A stretch of 26,738 nt of DNA. It comes from Chara braunii (taxonomy: Eukaryota > Streptophyta > Charophyceae > Charales > Characeae). Below the pieces are notes generated by a model. It saw only the letters and a program-made list of their open reading frames with translations, did not search any database and was not told where the DNA came from. The position numbers and the translations under genes are program-made. The stretch lies in contig BFEA01000182.1 of NCBI GenBank assembly GCA_003427395.1, forward strand, positions 1,625,712 to 1,652,449, in the 5' to 3' direction. Each line of letters opens with the position of its first letter. The stretch's first letter is position 1. Of the stretch, positions 11,957-21,679 are shown piece after piece.

Positions 11957-12335
11957 AACAACAACAAACCTGTTGAGTTGATGGCGAAGGACCTTGTCCA
12001 TGAGGCACTGAAATGTGGCTGGTGCATTTGTACGACCGAAGGGCATAACGATGAATTCGTTCAGGATGTCATCNNNNNNNNNNNNNNNNNNNNNNNNNNN
12101 NNNNNNNNNNNNNNNNNNNNNNNNNNNNNNNNNNNNNNNNNNNNNNNNNNNNNNNNNNNNNNNNNNNNNNNNNNNNNNNNNNNNNNNNNNNNNNNNNNNN
12201 NNNNNNNNTCGTTCAGGATGTCATCGAGGTAAACAACAACAAACCTGTTGAGCTGATGGCGAAGGACCTTGTCCATGAGGCACTGAAATGTGGCTGGTGC
12301 ATTCGTACGACCGAAGGGCATAACGATGAATTCGT
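11938..12335. repeat. 123-bp tandem duplication in the RT palm, split by the gap
   Basis: The unit running from TCAGGATGTCATC to GAATTCGT starts at 11938 and begins again at 12061, 123 bp (41 codons) later. It is also complete at 12213-12335 on the other side of the N run. The left and right copies differ at only two places that I see, both synonymous. Both contig ends span the same copy-to-copy junction (GAATTCGT or TCGT followed by TCAGG) and share an exact 17-bp overlap (12057-12073 and 12209-12225). Confidence 0.85.
12074..12208. other. Assembly gap (135 N)
   Basis: A run of unknown bases sits inside the RT coding region. Because identical 17-bp sequence lies on both sides, the two contig ends may simply overlap. 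Alternatively one or more extra copies of the 123-bp unit may be missing. Its length should not be used to judge reading frame. Confidence 0.95.
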
Positions 12336-13397
12336 ACAGCCCATCGCGTGTCTTGAATGCAGTTTTGTGCTGGTCGCTCGGATCAACTTCAATCTGGTGG
12401 TAACCAGACTTGAGGTTGATCTTGGAGAAGACCTTGCACCCACCTGCCGCATTTAGCAGATCATCTATGCGAGGCAAAGGATACGCGTTCTTTTGGGTGA
12501 TACGGTTTAGGCCACGATAGTCAATGCACATCCGGAGTTTGCCTCCTTTCTTCGGCACAAACAGGACAGGTGCACCGAACTTAGACTCACTAGGCCTAAT
12601 CCATCCACGGTCGATCATGTCATCAATCTGCCTCCTCAACTCCTCCAACTCGCCTTGTCCCATACGGTAGATGCAACACTTTGGAGGAACACTCCCTTCT
12701 ATTATCTCGATCTTGTGTTTGACCGGACGACCGGGAACTCCACGAGGTTCGGTCAAAACTTCACGAAATTGATCTAATAGCCGACGAATGTTTGTTGGGA
12801 CTTCCGATGGAGGATCATCCTCATCAGGAGAAAGAAAATCAGATTGAGAATTTACAGCAATTACAACCGGATTTGAAGTACTTGGATCAGAAAAAGAGGG
12901 ATTATCCACAGTAGAAGTTGATGGAATAAAAGTAGAGGTGGTAGAAGTAGAATTACTTACCGAGGTAGAAAATGCAGCAAAAGTAGAAGGCACATGGTGA
13001 GGCTTTACAAGAGCTACATGTACATGCTCAGCTTCCTTGCGCCTGCGCACTGATTTGCAGAATTTGTTTGCACTTAACAGACTCACAGGGGACTCGCGTG
13101 TCTCGCCCAATAGAACGGTACGCTCGTTCCCCTTGGCATCACGCACCACGAACTGGTTATCCGCCCACGTGGTCCTTAGGCAATGAGCCTTTAACCAACC
13201 CAAACCAATGACCGTGTCGAACGGACATTTGTCTATGACAAAGAAGTTCAGCTCATGTGTGACAATGCGATCCTTGTCAAAAGTGACGCGCACACCTTTA
13301 ACAACATGTGTGGAGGTGACAACCTCTTGATTGCCCTCCTGGGTCTGACAAGGGTTCTGCAATTCCACTTGCTTCATTCCCAGTCCCAAAGAAATTG
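12209..13397 (-). pseudogene. pol: Protease C-terminal part and RT fingers/palm, motif A Asp changed to Asn
   Basis: After the protease remainder ([20 protein letters not shown]) and a Ser/Thr-rich linker, the RT follows. It shows [42 protein letters not shown], motif A as [24 protein letters not shown] and the palm motif VVYLDD (12220-12231). Motif A should carry the first catalytic Asp (normally K-I-D-L); here codon 12415-12417 reads AAC, Asn, one G-to-A step away. MPFG is followed by Arg where Leu is usual. Even with an intact frame this RT would not be expected to polymerise. The open frame runs into the gap at 12208. Confidence 0.9.
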
Positions 13398-13740
13398 GTG
13401 GTTGAACCACTATCAATCAGCACGCGGATGTATCGGCGATTAATGATCAGTTTAAAGAAGGTTAGCTCCACACTCCCTTGAACACGGCGTTGCTGCTTGA
13501 GCTGCAGCCAATCTTCCAGGTCATCGTGGAAGTCAACTTCCTTAGACTCCTCCCAAGGCTCAGTGTACAGTACATGAACTGCAGCAGCCTTGGATTCAAC
13601 GTCGTTCCGGGCTTCAGGGGCAGGCTGTTGATCAGATTCAGGCTCCTTGGAGGGGCCTGCAACTGACGCTTCCGCTTCCCTTGTTGTAGAGAGTGTTGAT
13701 GACTCTTTTACGCCCTTTGCATGTTTCCCTGCTGACGATA
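13385..13740 (-). pseudogene. pol: Retroviral-type aspartic protease N-terminal part and Gag-Pol linker
   Basis: An acidic, Pro/Ser-rich linker leads to a dimeric-type aspartic protease start: [12 protein letters not shown], with the D-S-G active site at 13406-13414. Such proteases cleave Gag-Pol during particle maturation. Immediately after the active site, near 13385-13397, the frame breaks. The next recognisable protease residues (GLGMKQVEL) are in another frame, and about 10-20 residues normally found between appear missing. A deletion plus frameshift is the likely lesion. The change of frame from gag near 13708 could be natural or a mutation. Confidence 0.8.
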
Positions 13741-15060
13741 ATAGTCCTGCACAACATGCCCAAACTTTTGACAATGTAAGCATACGTGCAGTTTGGGTCT
13801 TGTTTCCCATTCTTTTTGACTGATGCGGAGGGCTTCCCAAGGCTTGGTAGAAGCGTCCTCCGGTTTTTCAGGGATCTTCGCATTCTTGGGGAGATGTGCA
13901 ATAGTTCCCCTACCCGAACCACGGTTAGGCCCCTTGCTTGAAGCAGTCTTTTTGAAAGCATTAAGTTTTTCATCTTCATTCATGTCAGACTCAATGGCTG
14001 ATCTAGAACAGCCCATATTGGAGTCCGGCTCTAGATCGTCATCTAGAGACAGATCATCCGCGTAGGACTGATCTTCAGCCTCCCGATTTTCATGCAGGGC
14101 AAGCTGGTTGTTGCTCCCATACCGCTTGCGTTGTGATTTGCTACCTGCAACGGGTGCCTTTTTAGGCCTGGCGAGGTCCTTGGCCTCTAGGTTGACTAGA
14201 TCCGCCATGAGCTCTCGCCAAGTGGTATGGTCTTTGAGTCCTAGCAGGGAGAGGTATTCTTTAGGGGCCACTCCCATGACATCATCCATGCAAGACACGT
14301 CGGTCATTCCGAGGTTTGGAGTGGTGAACAGACCAGTCAAGTGTTGTTCCAAAGCCTGCATGGAGGTCCTCCATGTTTGGCCTTTGAGGGCCTCAAGCTT
14401 TAGCCTTGCCTTGAGCGCAGCGTGCTTATCTTGGTACCGTGTGATGAGGAGGTCCTCAAGAGTGCGTACATGAGTTACCTTCAGCCACTCAGTCAGGTCA
14501 ATCCTCTCATAATCTGCTGTAAGAGCTTGGAGTTCAATGAAATTCCGTACGGCGGGCTCAATATTTGTGCCCATGATCATGCTTCGGTCTTCCTGCGGTG
14601 TTCGCAGTACCTCGAAGTATGAGCGCATGGAGCTGATCCAAGAGGTGATGTCCCCTTTCCCGTCGTACTTGGACGGCAGAGTGGCCGCCCGCTTGTCCAC
14701 TACGGGACCTCTGTACTGTACGCCAGTAAGAACTGTGGCGTTTTGGGCTGAAGTTCCTGCATTTGGGACTATGACTAATGCAGAACTGCCGGCACTGCCA
14801 CTCGAGGAGCTGGCACCGGTTCCTGCGCTCGTCACAGTTCCACTTGCTCTTGTCATGAGGACTGTGTTGGGTTGAGAGACTGGGACTGGAGCAGGTCGAG
14901 GGTTAGGAGGACGAGGGGCAGACGGTTGGGACTGTTTGAGGCTGGGTATCTCAGCCTGCAGCTCTTGGTTCCTCTGCTCTAGTGCTGTCACGCAGGACTC
15001 AATGTCTTCCAAGGTCCGCAGTCGGACCAAGGCTGCTACGGCAGCAACTAGCCTCTCTTT
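13708..15060 (-). pseudogene. gag: Gag: coiled coil, capsid-like domain and degraded zinc knuckle
   Basis: This is the long gag frame (about 440 codons). It begins with a heptad-like coiled coil (LEDIESCVTALEQRNQEL). A Pro/Ser/Gly-rich linker follows, then the capsid-like domain from LPSKYDGKGDITSWISSM through LTGLFTTPNLGM to about TTWRELMADLVNLEAKDLA. After that come a basic/acidic stretch and a zinc knuckle. The knuckle reads CLHCQKFGHVVQDY, so the C-x2-C-x4-H-x4-C pattern has Tyr in place of the last Cys (codon 13741-13743, TAT for TGT). Zinc binding, and so RNA packaging, should be lost. The true Gag start lies upstream in another frame; the break is near 15055-15062. Confidence 0.87.
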
Positions 15061-15251
15061 GACCGGTCAGCATTCGCTTCCGGAACCTGAAGGAGGGCCA
15101 CCCGATCAGCAATGCTTGTGGCTCTGGCTGCTGCCTCTCCCTCCCTTTCCCTTTGTACGGCATCGTTATAAAGCTTTTGGAAGAATGGTTTCTCGTTCTC
15201 GTCCGCTGCGTCCAGCATGGCCTGCCATTGGGCAGATGTGATGTCTGCCAT
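15048..15251 (-). pseudogene. gag: Gag N-terminus, separated by a frameshift
   Basis: I choose the ATG at 15249-15251, which starts MADITSAQWQAMLDAADENE, over upstream codons of the same frame. The residues after it are acidic and helix-forming, as in the Gag start of related elements. Upstream codons are low-complexity Arg/Glu-rich and look like leader. The frame ends at a TAG at 15048-15050. The adjacent frame (VKERLVAAVAALVRL) continues the helix into the main gag frame, so a one-base indel near 15055-15062 is the likely cause. Confidence 0.75.
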
Positions 15252-16728
15252 GCCGGAGGAAGGGGTGTTAGTAGATCTCTCAAGAGGGGTCCGCTCTCTC
15301 CTCACGTTTGGACGAACACTCCTCTTGTCCTTCCTCACACTCTCAAAAAGAACACCTTCTCTCTCCCTTTTCTCTCTTCCCGCTGTCTGCGCACGCGTCT
15401 CAATACCGGACAGATAGTTCAGATGAAAGAAACAAACTGTAATTCCCATAGAGTAGAAGGTAGAACCCCTAGCCGGAGCGGCAATTTATTTGGACTTAGA
15501 GAATGACACGCAACAGAACAAAATAAAAAATAATAATAAAACGAAAGAGAGGACTGACTTATCGAACGGGCCCGATGAGATTAGCGGGAGATCCCCTCTT
15601 GTCTAACCTGACAGGGTACATGTACCACAATAAATCAGCCGAAGAAAAACTAATTGCAGCAATGGAGATTTCGAGGGGTGCAGACGGTCGCCGAGCCAGA
15701 GGCGGGGCAGTATGTGATAACATGCAGTAAGACCAGTCAAGATCCCCTTGAAAGGAATGCCCTTGCTAGCCGTATGTCCCCCAAGTTCAGCACAACAAAG
15801 AGATGCATTGACCGCAACAGATTTGGGCCCAAAAGGTCCTGTCCCGTTGGGCCTGGTCCCACTGAGTCCCAAAGGTCCCAAGTAGGTCGTGGACCATGAC
15901 CAACGAGATATGTGTACCAAGTTAGTCCCAAACTGCCTCTACCGTACTGAAAAGGAAAAGACAACTTTCAGCAAGAACTTACCCCTACAGCCATTCAGAA
16001 GTGAAAAGACATTGCACCGTAGAAAGATATGTCATTTAGAACGGGTACATCATCCATCCATCCATCATGTGAGAAAGCAATCCACATGCTCACACACACA
16101 GCCAAGACCGCAGAGAAGAGGAAGAGATCCCAACACACCCCAACAGGTCATGAAGCACCAAGCAACCTCCCACTGGCTAACCAGGTCACACGACACTTAC
16201 CTGTGAGGCCCGACCTCCAAAGATGGATAACGACTCACCCCCCTCTCTTATAAGTCCTCCTGACCCCTGGCTACCACTACACGAAGTGTCATAGCATGAC
16301 TAAGAGGGCCCTCCTACACCCCTATTGCAACGTCGGATCCCCCGTCGATGTCTGAAGACCAAAGTAGCAACTTGCAACTCTCCGATGCAGATATGGCAAC
16401 CTCCGATCAAGTCTCCCTCTTGAGGGGAAGCCCAAAAGTCACTCGATGTCTTCTTGAAGTGCAGATTCCAGGTGCGAGTACCTCTCACTCTCTACTCCCT
16501 CTCGCTTACTCCAATCAACCTCCTTTGTGTCTTGCCACCCCATCCAATCACTCAAGCAACCTGGTCAGGTCTGATGTCGACCCTACATGACCTAACCAGG
16601 TGGGGGCAGCATACCTCACTGCCCCACTTAACCCTAACTTCCTAACCCTAATCCGAGATTAGGTTAGCCCTAACCTAACTCGGAATTAGGTTTAGGGTGA
16701 CTAACACCTCTCGCCACCAAGTAAGTCC
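15252..16728 (-). other. Retrotransposon 5' leader (untranslated)
   Basis: This is the region between the primer binding site and the Gag ATG, about 1.48 kb and long for a leader. I see no significant coding frame. It contains clustered GGTCCCA/GGGACCTTT-type short repeats (about 15821-15895), a (CCAT)n tract near 16050-16067, a sense-strand 5' splice-site-like CACAGGTAAGTG at about 16193-16204, and a telomere-like hairpin at 16646-16697. Confidence 0.75.
16646..16697. repeat. Telomere-like inverted repeat in the leader
   Basis: The left arm is CCCTAA, TCCGAG, A, TTAGGTTAG; the loop is CC; the right arm is CTAACCTAA, CTCGGAA, then TTAGGTTTAGGG. The inner stem of about 14 bp pairs with a single bulged base, and the outer CCCTAA pairs with TTAGGG. 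More CCCTAA-like units occur at 16629-16650. The sequence mimics plant-type telomere repeats but is far too short and irregular to be a telomere. Confidence 0.75.
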
Positions 16729-16740
16729 GCTCCGATACCA
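16729..16740 (-). promoter_or_regulatory. Primer binding site, initiator tRNA-Met type
   Basis: On the sense strand TGGTATCGGAGC starts two bases after the 5' LTR. The usual plant initiator-Met site is TGGTATCAGAGC, so 11 of 12 bases agree. This fixes the element's orientation and marks where minus-strand DNA synthesis would start. Confidence 0.88.
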
Positions 16741-16742
16741 AT

Positions 16743-18118
16743 TGTTACAATCCTGGTCACTTCCAGAGTGCAAATTCACGATGAAAGACAATGCCACCCA
16801 ATTGCAAAAGAAATGAAAGCACTTGCAAAGAGATAGAGACCAGAGGAGAGAGAAAGAAGAAGAAGAAGAAGAAGAAGATATGCACCAGCAAGACCAATGA
16901 CAAATCCCCCTTCTCTCTCCACCTTCCTCCTCCTCCTTCACTTCGCCAATCTTATTCTTCTCTCAATAATAATAATAACAATGAATGGATGAACCAGAAT
17001 CAATATTCGAAGTTCCCTCTTACGGCTGACTCATCAACAACAACAACAACAACAAGTCCACCATAGCTATGGCTTCCCTCCTTCTGTCTCCTCTCTCATG
17101 CATAGGCTATGGCGGACTGCTGAGGGCCCTGCCCTCCTGTCCAAAGGACAACACAAGGCAGCTATGGCGCTGCACTCCTGTCCAAAGGACAACCCAAAGC
17201 AGCTATGATGCTGATGACTGGTCCGCCATGCCTGACTCTGCCTTGAGCTTCCTTGATGCGGCACTACCCCAACTGGGGCCTTCCAGATGCAGCACTCAAC
17301 AAGGTGATGAAGACGGTGTCCACCATAGCCAGGTAGGTGCCTCACCACTCTCCTACTTAGCCCCCTTCCTCCTCCTCCTCAAGTTGGGCTGCTCGCCATA
17401 GCCAGGCTGAGCTCTAGCTGCCCTTCACCTCCAAGCAGCGCTGTACCAGTCCAGCGTTGTGCTCCAGCAGCGTGTCGCCAATATTTGCATACCGCAAATG
17501 AGGAGGAGCTACTTGCTCTTCCGAAAGATATAGCGGCCTACTGGCCTCCTGGGTGGTGACTTCCTAGGCCGAGCGGCCTCCCAGCAACCGGTACCTCCTC
17601 CCTTTCGGAGGGAAATATCATTGCAAGCTCTGCTAACCTCTGGACAGGCCCTAGACCCGGGCTACTTGGACTGGTACCGGCCTACCTCTATCCTACCGCT
17701 ACTGGGCCTCTAAAAATGCCAACTTTTTGTCTTCTTCTGCTCGGCCTCCAGTACCCGACACTCCTACCACTACTCGAGTGGTACCGGCCTACCTGCTACT
17801 TGAGTGTTTTTCCCTGCTGCTCTAAGTTTTGCGGGCCTACCCCCGCTACTTGAGTGTTTACCCCTCTGCAACCCTCAAAGTCACGACCACAGGTAAGTAC
17901 CGGCCCTGCGGGGCCTTGCAACCAATAAGTACCCTTGCGGGTCACACACACACTCAACCGACAAGCACTCAGATAGGCATGCAAACCAGCAGGCACGCAC
18001 ACACACACAGACATGGAAATCACAGCAGAATGCGGGAATTTCAGCAAGGCATTCATTCCAGCGGCAAATACCAGAAATCAGCAGTGTTCTCAGTCTGTGT
18101 TTTTGGCAGGTCATTACA
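16743..18118 (-). repeat. 5' LTR of the retrotransposon (right copy)
   Basis: This is the direct-repeat partner of 8145-9530, with the same termini and internal landmarks: an (AAG)n tract near 16855-16878, (AAT)n near 16965, (CAA)n near 17034-17058, and a 41-bp internal duplication starting at 17137 and 17178. As the 5' LTR it should hold the element's promoter. I could not place a TATA box or polyadenylation signal with confidence. The first 108 aligned bases differ from the other LTR at 8 sites by hand count, mostly transitions. Confidence 0.93.
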
Positions 18119-18122
18119 TAAG
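18119..18122. other. Target-site duplication, right copy (TAAG)
   Basis: It matches 8141-8144 and closes the insertion. The empty site would join 8140 to this TAAG. Confidence 0.8.
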
Positions 18123-18129
18123 GCATAAA

Positions 18130-18860
18130 GCTAGACCACTTGAACTTATGGAACATGTCTAGCCCATCCATTGAATATACACAAACATAGGGCACTACAA
18201 GTTTTCTCTTCCTTAGGTACATGACTAGGCCACCCTAGTCGCCCTGAGCTGGTTAAGCATCCAAGTTTTATATAACTATTTGCACTCAATCTTTTAAGGT
18301 AGCATATGACTGAACCAATCATCTTTAGCTCGAGGTTCAACCTGTCCCTTCGTACCACAAGTTTATTCTTAGTTAATACTCTCTTCAGTTTGTGATAAGT
18401 TATGGCCAAACCACTCAAACTTATGGATCCCTGTCTAACTAGCTTGTTCATAAATGTAGTAACAAGTTATAGCCAAGTTATACCCTTTTGGTTCCAGCAT
18501 GTGCGTGGCATTGGGCTAAGACCGCCCAAACTTATGGAACATGTATGGTCCTCTGTCTGATTCATTTTCTTAATGGTAAGGCAGGAAGAGGTTGAGCCAC
18601 CCAAACTTATGAAACATGCTTAGACCTCCTCGTTCAAGCCAAAAAAAACTTGAGAAAACCCCAAAATAAACAAGGCAACCAAGCCACCCAAACTTATGGG
18701 ACAATGCTTGGTCCCCAAAAAGTCAACCACAAACAACCCTTGCAAATCAGAGCAAACAGACCACCCAAACTTATGAAACAGGTTTGGTTCTCTAGGCAAT
18801 CAAAAATAAACATAGCACTGGGGCTCCCCAAACTTATGGAGACTTGCCCAACCTTTAGTT
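18130..18860. repeat. Spaced repeats carrying a CCACCCAAACTTATG motif
   Basis: Seven copies of a CCACCCAAACTTATGGAACA-like block occur, with AACTTATG at 18143, 18418, 18529, 18604, 18691, 18768 and 18831. From 18529 on, spacings are 75, 87, 77 and 63 bp, and a TTGGTCCTCT-like stretch tends to follow each block. The block is far better conserved than the spacers. No open frame follows the pattern. Confidence 0.75.
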
Positions 18861-19080
18861 GACCCATTCAGACTCGAGCAATACAACCTTCCTCCCATCT
18901 TTCCCCCAGATGCAACCCCTTTTCACAATATGCTTTCAGTCAAACAATAAACGGAAACTGAGCTTGCACAAACATTCTTTTATTAAGTCAAACTAGGGAC
19001 ACATACAGTATACTCAGTCAAATCGCAACAAGGAATAGAGATAGGGGTTATAACTGTTTTCATAGAGGGAAAGCAATGAT
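18861..19080. other. No gene seen
   Basis: AT-rich spacer between the AACTTATG repeats and the left inverted arm. I see no motif, frame or repeat worth naming. Confidence 0.5.
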
Positions 19081-19378
19081 TACCTCTCAGTTCCTTGCCT
19101 CCAGAACTCCTCCTGAGTTTCGGCATAGCTCCCGCAATCGGTGGGTTGACTCCTCACTGAGTCTTGCTGCGGTCCTACGGGTTGCAATGCCGCCTGCCGC
19201 CTTCCTCTCAGAACAGGATTAGACTTGGAGTAAGAAGGATAGAAGGAGGGGTTTGAGACGCTCGAGATACAAGAGTGGGACTCTCAAATCTCAGGAGAGG
19301 GCCCTGAAACCTTCATGCGCCTGAGGGCCCCGCAATGGCGGCCAAAGTGAACAGCAACCTGGTCAAACTGAAGTCAAC
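19081..19378 (-). repeat. Inverted-repeat arm A, exon-like segment
   Basis: The reverse complement of this segment matches 25940-26282 with many substitutions and small indels. Shared landmarks include GGCC(G/A)CCATTGCGGGGCCCTC, GTATCTCGAGCGTC, GAGAGGAAGGCGGCAGGCGG, ATTGCAACCCGTAGGACCGC, CCACCGATTGCGGGAGCT and a terminal GAGAGGTAA. The last looks like a 5' splice site at the outer boundary. On the minus strand the last part is open for about 30 codons (ATRRTAARLSEESTHRLREL) before a stop. It may be a duplicated exon or the terminal repeat of an old element. Confidence 0.7.
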
Positions 19379-21420
19379 TACAGATTGTTGACTCTCTGAC
19401 AACCATCCAACTCACGACGATACCCTCGATTTGCAGCAATGAACTCCCTCGCCAACACTTGATCACTATCTCGAGCCACGGTGTTTCCTCTCCTGACCAA
19501 ACTGCAGCTACACAACCTAAGGAGGTTCTTTGAATAAAACACTTCCCTGTGCTTCATTCGAGTATGGCTATAACAACTCAATACGGTAGGGAAGACCCGC
19601 AGCCGCCCCGTAGGAAGGCACAGTAACGATGTATTATAGCAACGTACAGCCGAAGCCTAATGCGGCAGCTGCTTCCAGCAGCTTAGCGAGTCCTAGCTTA
19701 GTAATCAGCGGCTTGACCAAAAAGCGGCACTATTCTCTTACTTCACTGATCCCCTTCTTTTAGGCAAGTTTCCTCTCCGCAAACCAGTTCGAACGGCCAA
19801 GTGAACGGACAAATGCGGGCTGGCTTTAGGATCCGACACAGCCTGTCGTGCGTGCTTAAACAAGTTGCTGAGACTTACCTCAGGTGATTACAAACCGCAA
19901 CAAAGGTAAGTTCGATTTTCACTCCTTCCGTACTGCCTTCTCCCTTTCGTTTGTTGTCGCTAATTCTTGAGTGATCTTGACTGTTCATACGGCCAGGTTC
20001 GACTAGAGTCATTGGGCCGGAACAAAACACGGCCCTGATCCCAAAGAAGATGATGGATGCGACAATCTTCACGACGTCAGCATACACTCTTGCAGTCTCC
20101 GCTACTCATCATATATGCAAACGAGAATGAGCCCTCCGCTGGTGCAGGGGCAGATGAGTTGCCACCTCACAACGGGAAGGCGACTGGATCCGTTGTGAGG
20201 AAACCCGGGGAGGGGTCGCCTGCAGTTTGTTGAAGCCAAGGGCAACGACGTTGTCGTAGCAAACACCCTTACAAGGGTATTTGTCGTTCTTTTTAAAAGA
20301 TCGCACTGGGTGCGTCCTTGACCAACGAAACGTGCTGATGAGGTAAAACCCATCAGGGCGCTTACCTCGGCAACCTGACTCTTGGCAAGATTCCGAGTCA
20401 AGTATGACCGAGTTAGAGAGTATGTGGGGCACGCATTATTGCGTGGCACAGTGAGGTGGCTGGTAGTCATCGGCAATGCTAGGCTGGCGAAATGGCGCCA
20501 AAGCCGTAGGGCCCGGTTTTTATCTCTTCTGTAATTTTTTTTAATTTTTTTTTTTGGTTGATTATATATTTTTTTTTATTTTATAAAGACTAGATTTACT
20601 TCGCAACCAGTTCTGCCTCTGGTAGGACACAGCGCGAAGAGGATAAAAACTTTACCTTGCGCACATGCGGGAAGTTTATGTTGGACAAGGCGTCGAAAAG
20701 TGCGGCATTGGCAGACCTAGTCTGGGGGAGACTTTGGAAGTTCGACAAAGTATGTTATGCGCCCGACGACCTGGACACCAGGTAGCTACGATCCTAGGCG
20801 CGGGTGGCATCTCGACGTCTTCTAACGGCCAGAAGGTTGGCCGGTAGGCCAAGGCGGAGGCCTGGTTTGTGCAGGTAGGACCAATCACGGTCCCGCGATT
20901 ATTCATACGCAGGTTCACGCCTACCTAGCTCAGCCTTCAGCCTAGTTCCAATGGTTACGTACTGGACTTTCAAGCGACAGGTTTCGGGTTTAAGGTCAAC
21001 AAGCGGCGATGGAACAAAGAAGCGAGACAGGCGGAGACTGAGGGGTCGAGCGTCTTAAGGGACTATCCCCCTTGGTTTTGTCGGACGGGCCCAAGCCCGG
21101 GTTTGACTGGCAAGACCAAGAGGGCGTCGGCAGGTCCTCGTACCCTTCAATTCTACTATTTTTATTTGTGTTGATTTATTTTTATTTTTATTTTTCTCCA
21201 TTTTTCCCGTCCGTTGACCAAGCCGGAGACTGGCTCCGGGACTGACGACAAAGAAATACCGCGCGGAGAGGATGAAAAGAACCTTGAAAAGAAAGGTAGG
21301 GAGTGGTCGAATTGCCGAGCAAGAAGCAGGAGGGGGACGGCGACCGCATTGTCACCCCCTTTTTGGTTGAACATGGAAGTGATTCCCGCCATGGGCTGCT
21401 GAGGACGGCATTACCGTGGG
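19379..21420. other. No supported gene; mixed-composition DNA
   Basis: Short frames on both strands (up to 124 codons near 20102-20476, minus) have no recognisable domain. A perfect 8-bp inverted repeat made of two outward-facing 5' splice-site consensus strings lies at 19873-19911 (ACTTACCT and AGGTAAGT). T-rich tracts at about 20517-20583 and 21155-21202 resemble intron or low-complexity sequence. Each is followed by a loosely similar GCGC(G)AAGAGGATAAAAA-like block (near 20630 and 21260), suggesting an old duplication. Confidence 0.4.
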
Positions 21421-21610
21421 GAGCGGTGGAGATCTCCACGGGTGCCCACCACGGCGTCCGAGGACCTGAGCGTGTGTCACTCTTGGCAGGCGAGCGGTGG
21501 GATTCCTTTATCCTGCCCGTTTTGAAGCGCCATCCGAGGATTCCGGATTCAACGTGCATGCGAGCGGTGGGTGATCAGCCCACGAGGTGGAAAATGCCTG
21601 AGTGGTGGGA
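21421..21610. repeat. 70-bp tandem repeat, GAGCGGTGG anchor
   Basis: GAGCGGTGG occurs at 21421, 21492 and 21562 (spacings 71 and 70), with a variant GAGTGGTGG at 21600. Between anchors a (C)ATCCGAGGA/GTCCGAGGA block recurs. A plus-strand frame stays open across it (21303-21731), but the product has no known motif. Confidence 0.6.
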
Positions 21611-21679
21611 CCAGCACCTGCGGGTGCACCATCCGCCAACCACGTTTTGCTGTGAGAAGTTTGAGCGTGAGCAGTCCTG

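Larger units (their letters stand above)
8145..18118 (-). mobile_element. Ty3/gypsy LTR retrotransposon with a chromodomain-like tail, complete in structure, inactive
   Basis: The element has all structural parts. Two direct LTRs (8145-9530 and 16743-18118) are flanked by TAAG duplications. An initiator-Met-type primer binding site lies beside the right LTR and a polypurine tract beside the left LTR, so the element is read on the minus strand. Pol order (protease, RT, RNase H, integrase) is that of Ty3/gypsy, and a chromodomain-like tail follows the integrase. The coding part is heavily decayed: frame breaks near 15055, 13390, 10685 and 10235; in-frame stops at 11885, 11435, 10372, 9965 and 9728; and several catalytic or zinc-binding residues lost. 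A hand comparison of the first 108 aligned LTR bases shows 8 differences, so the insertion is not recent. The element resembles ones I associate with charophyte algae; that is memory, not a search. Confidence 0.93.

Noticed and set aside
16629-16697. Interstitial telomere sequence
   Set aside because: Only a few irregular TTAGGG/TTTAGGG-like units arranged as a hairpin inside the retrotransposon leader; not a telomere array.
20102-20476. 124-codon minus-strand frame
   Set aside because: No motif, no start context, and overlapping frames of similar length on the same strand; probably chance.
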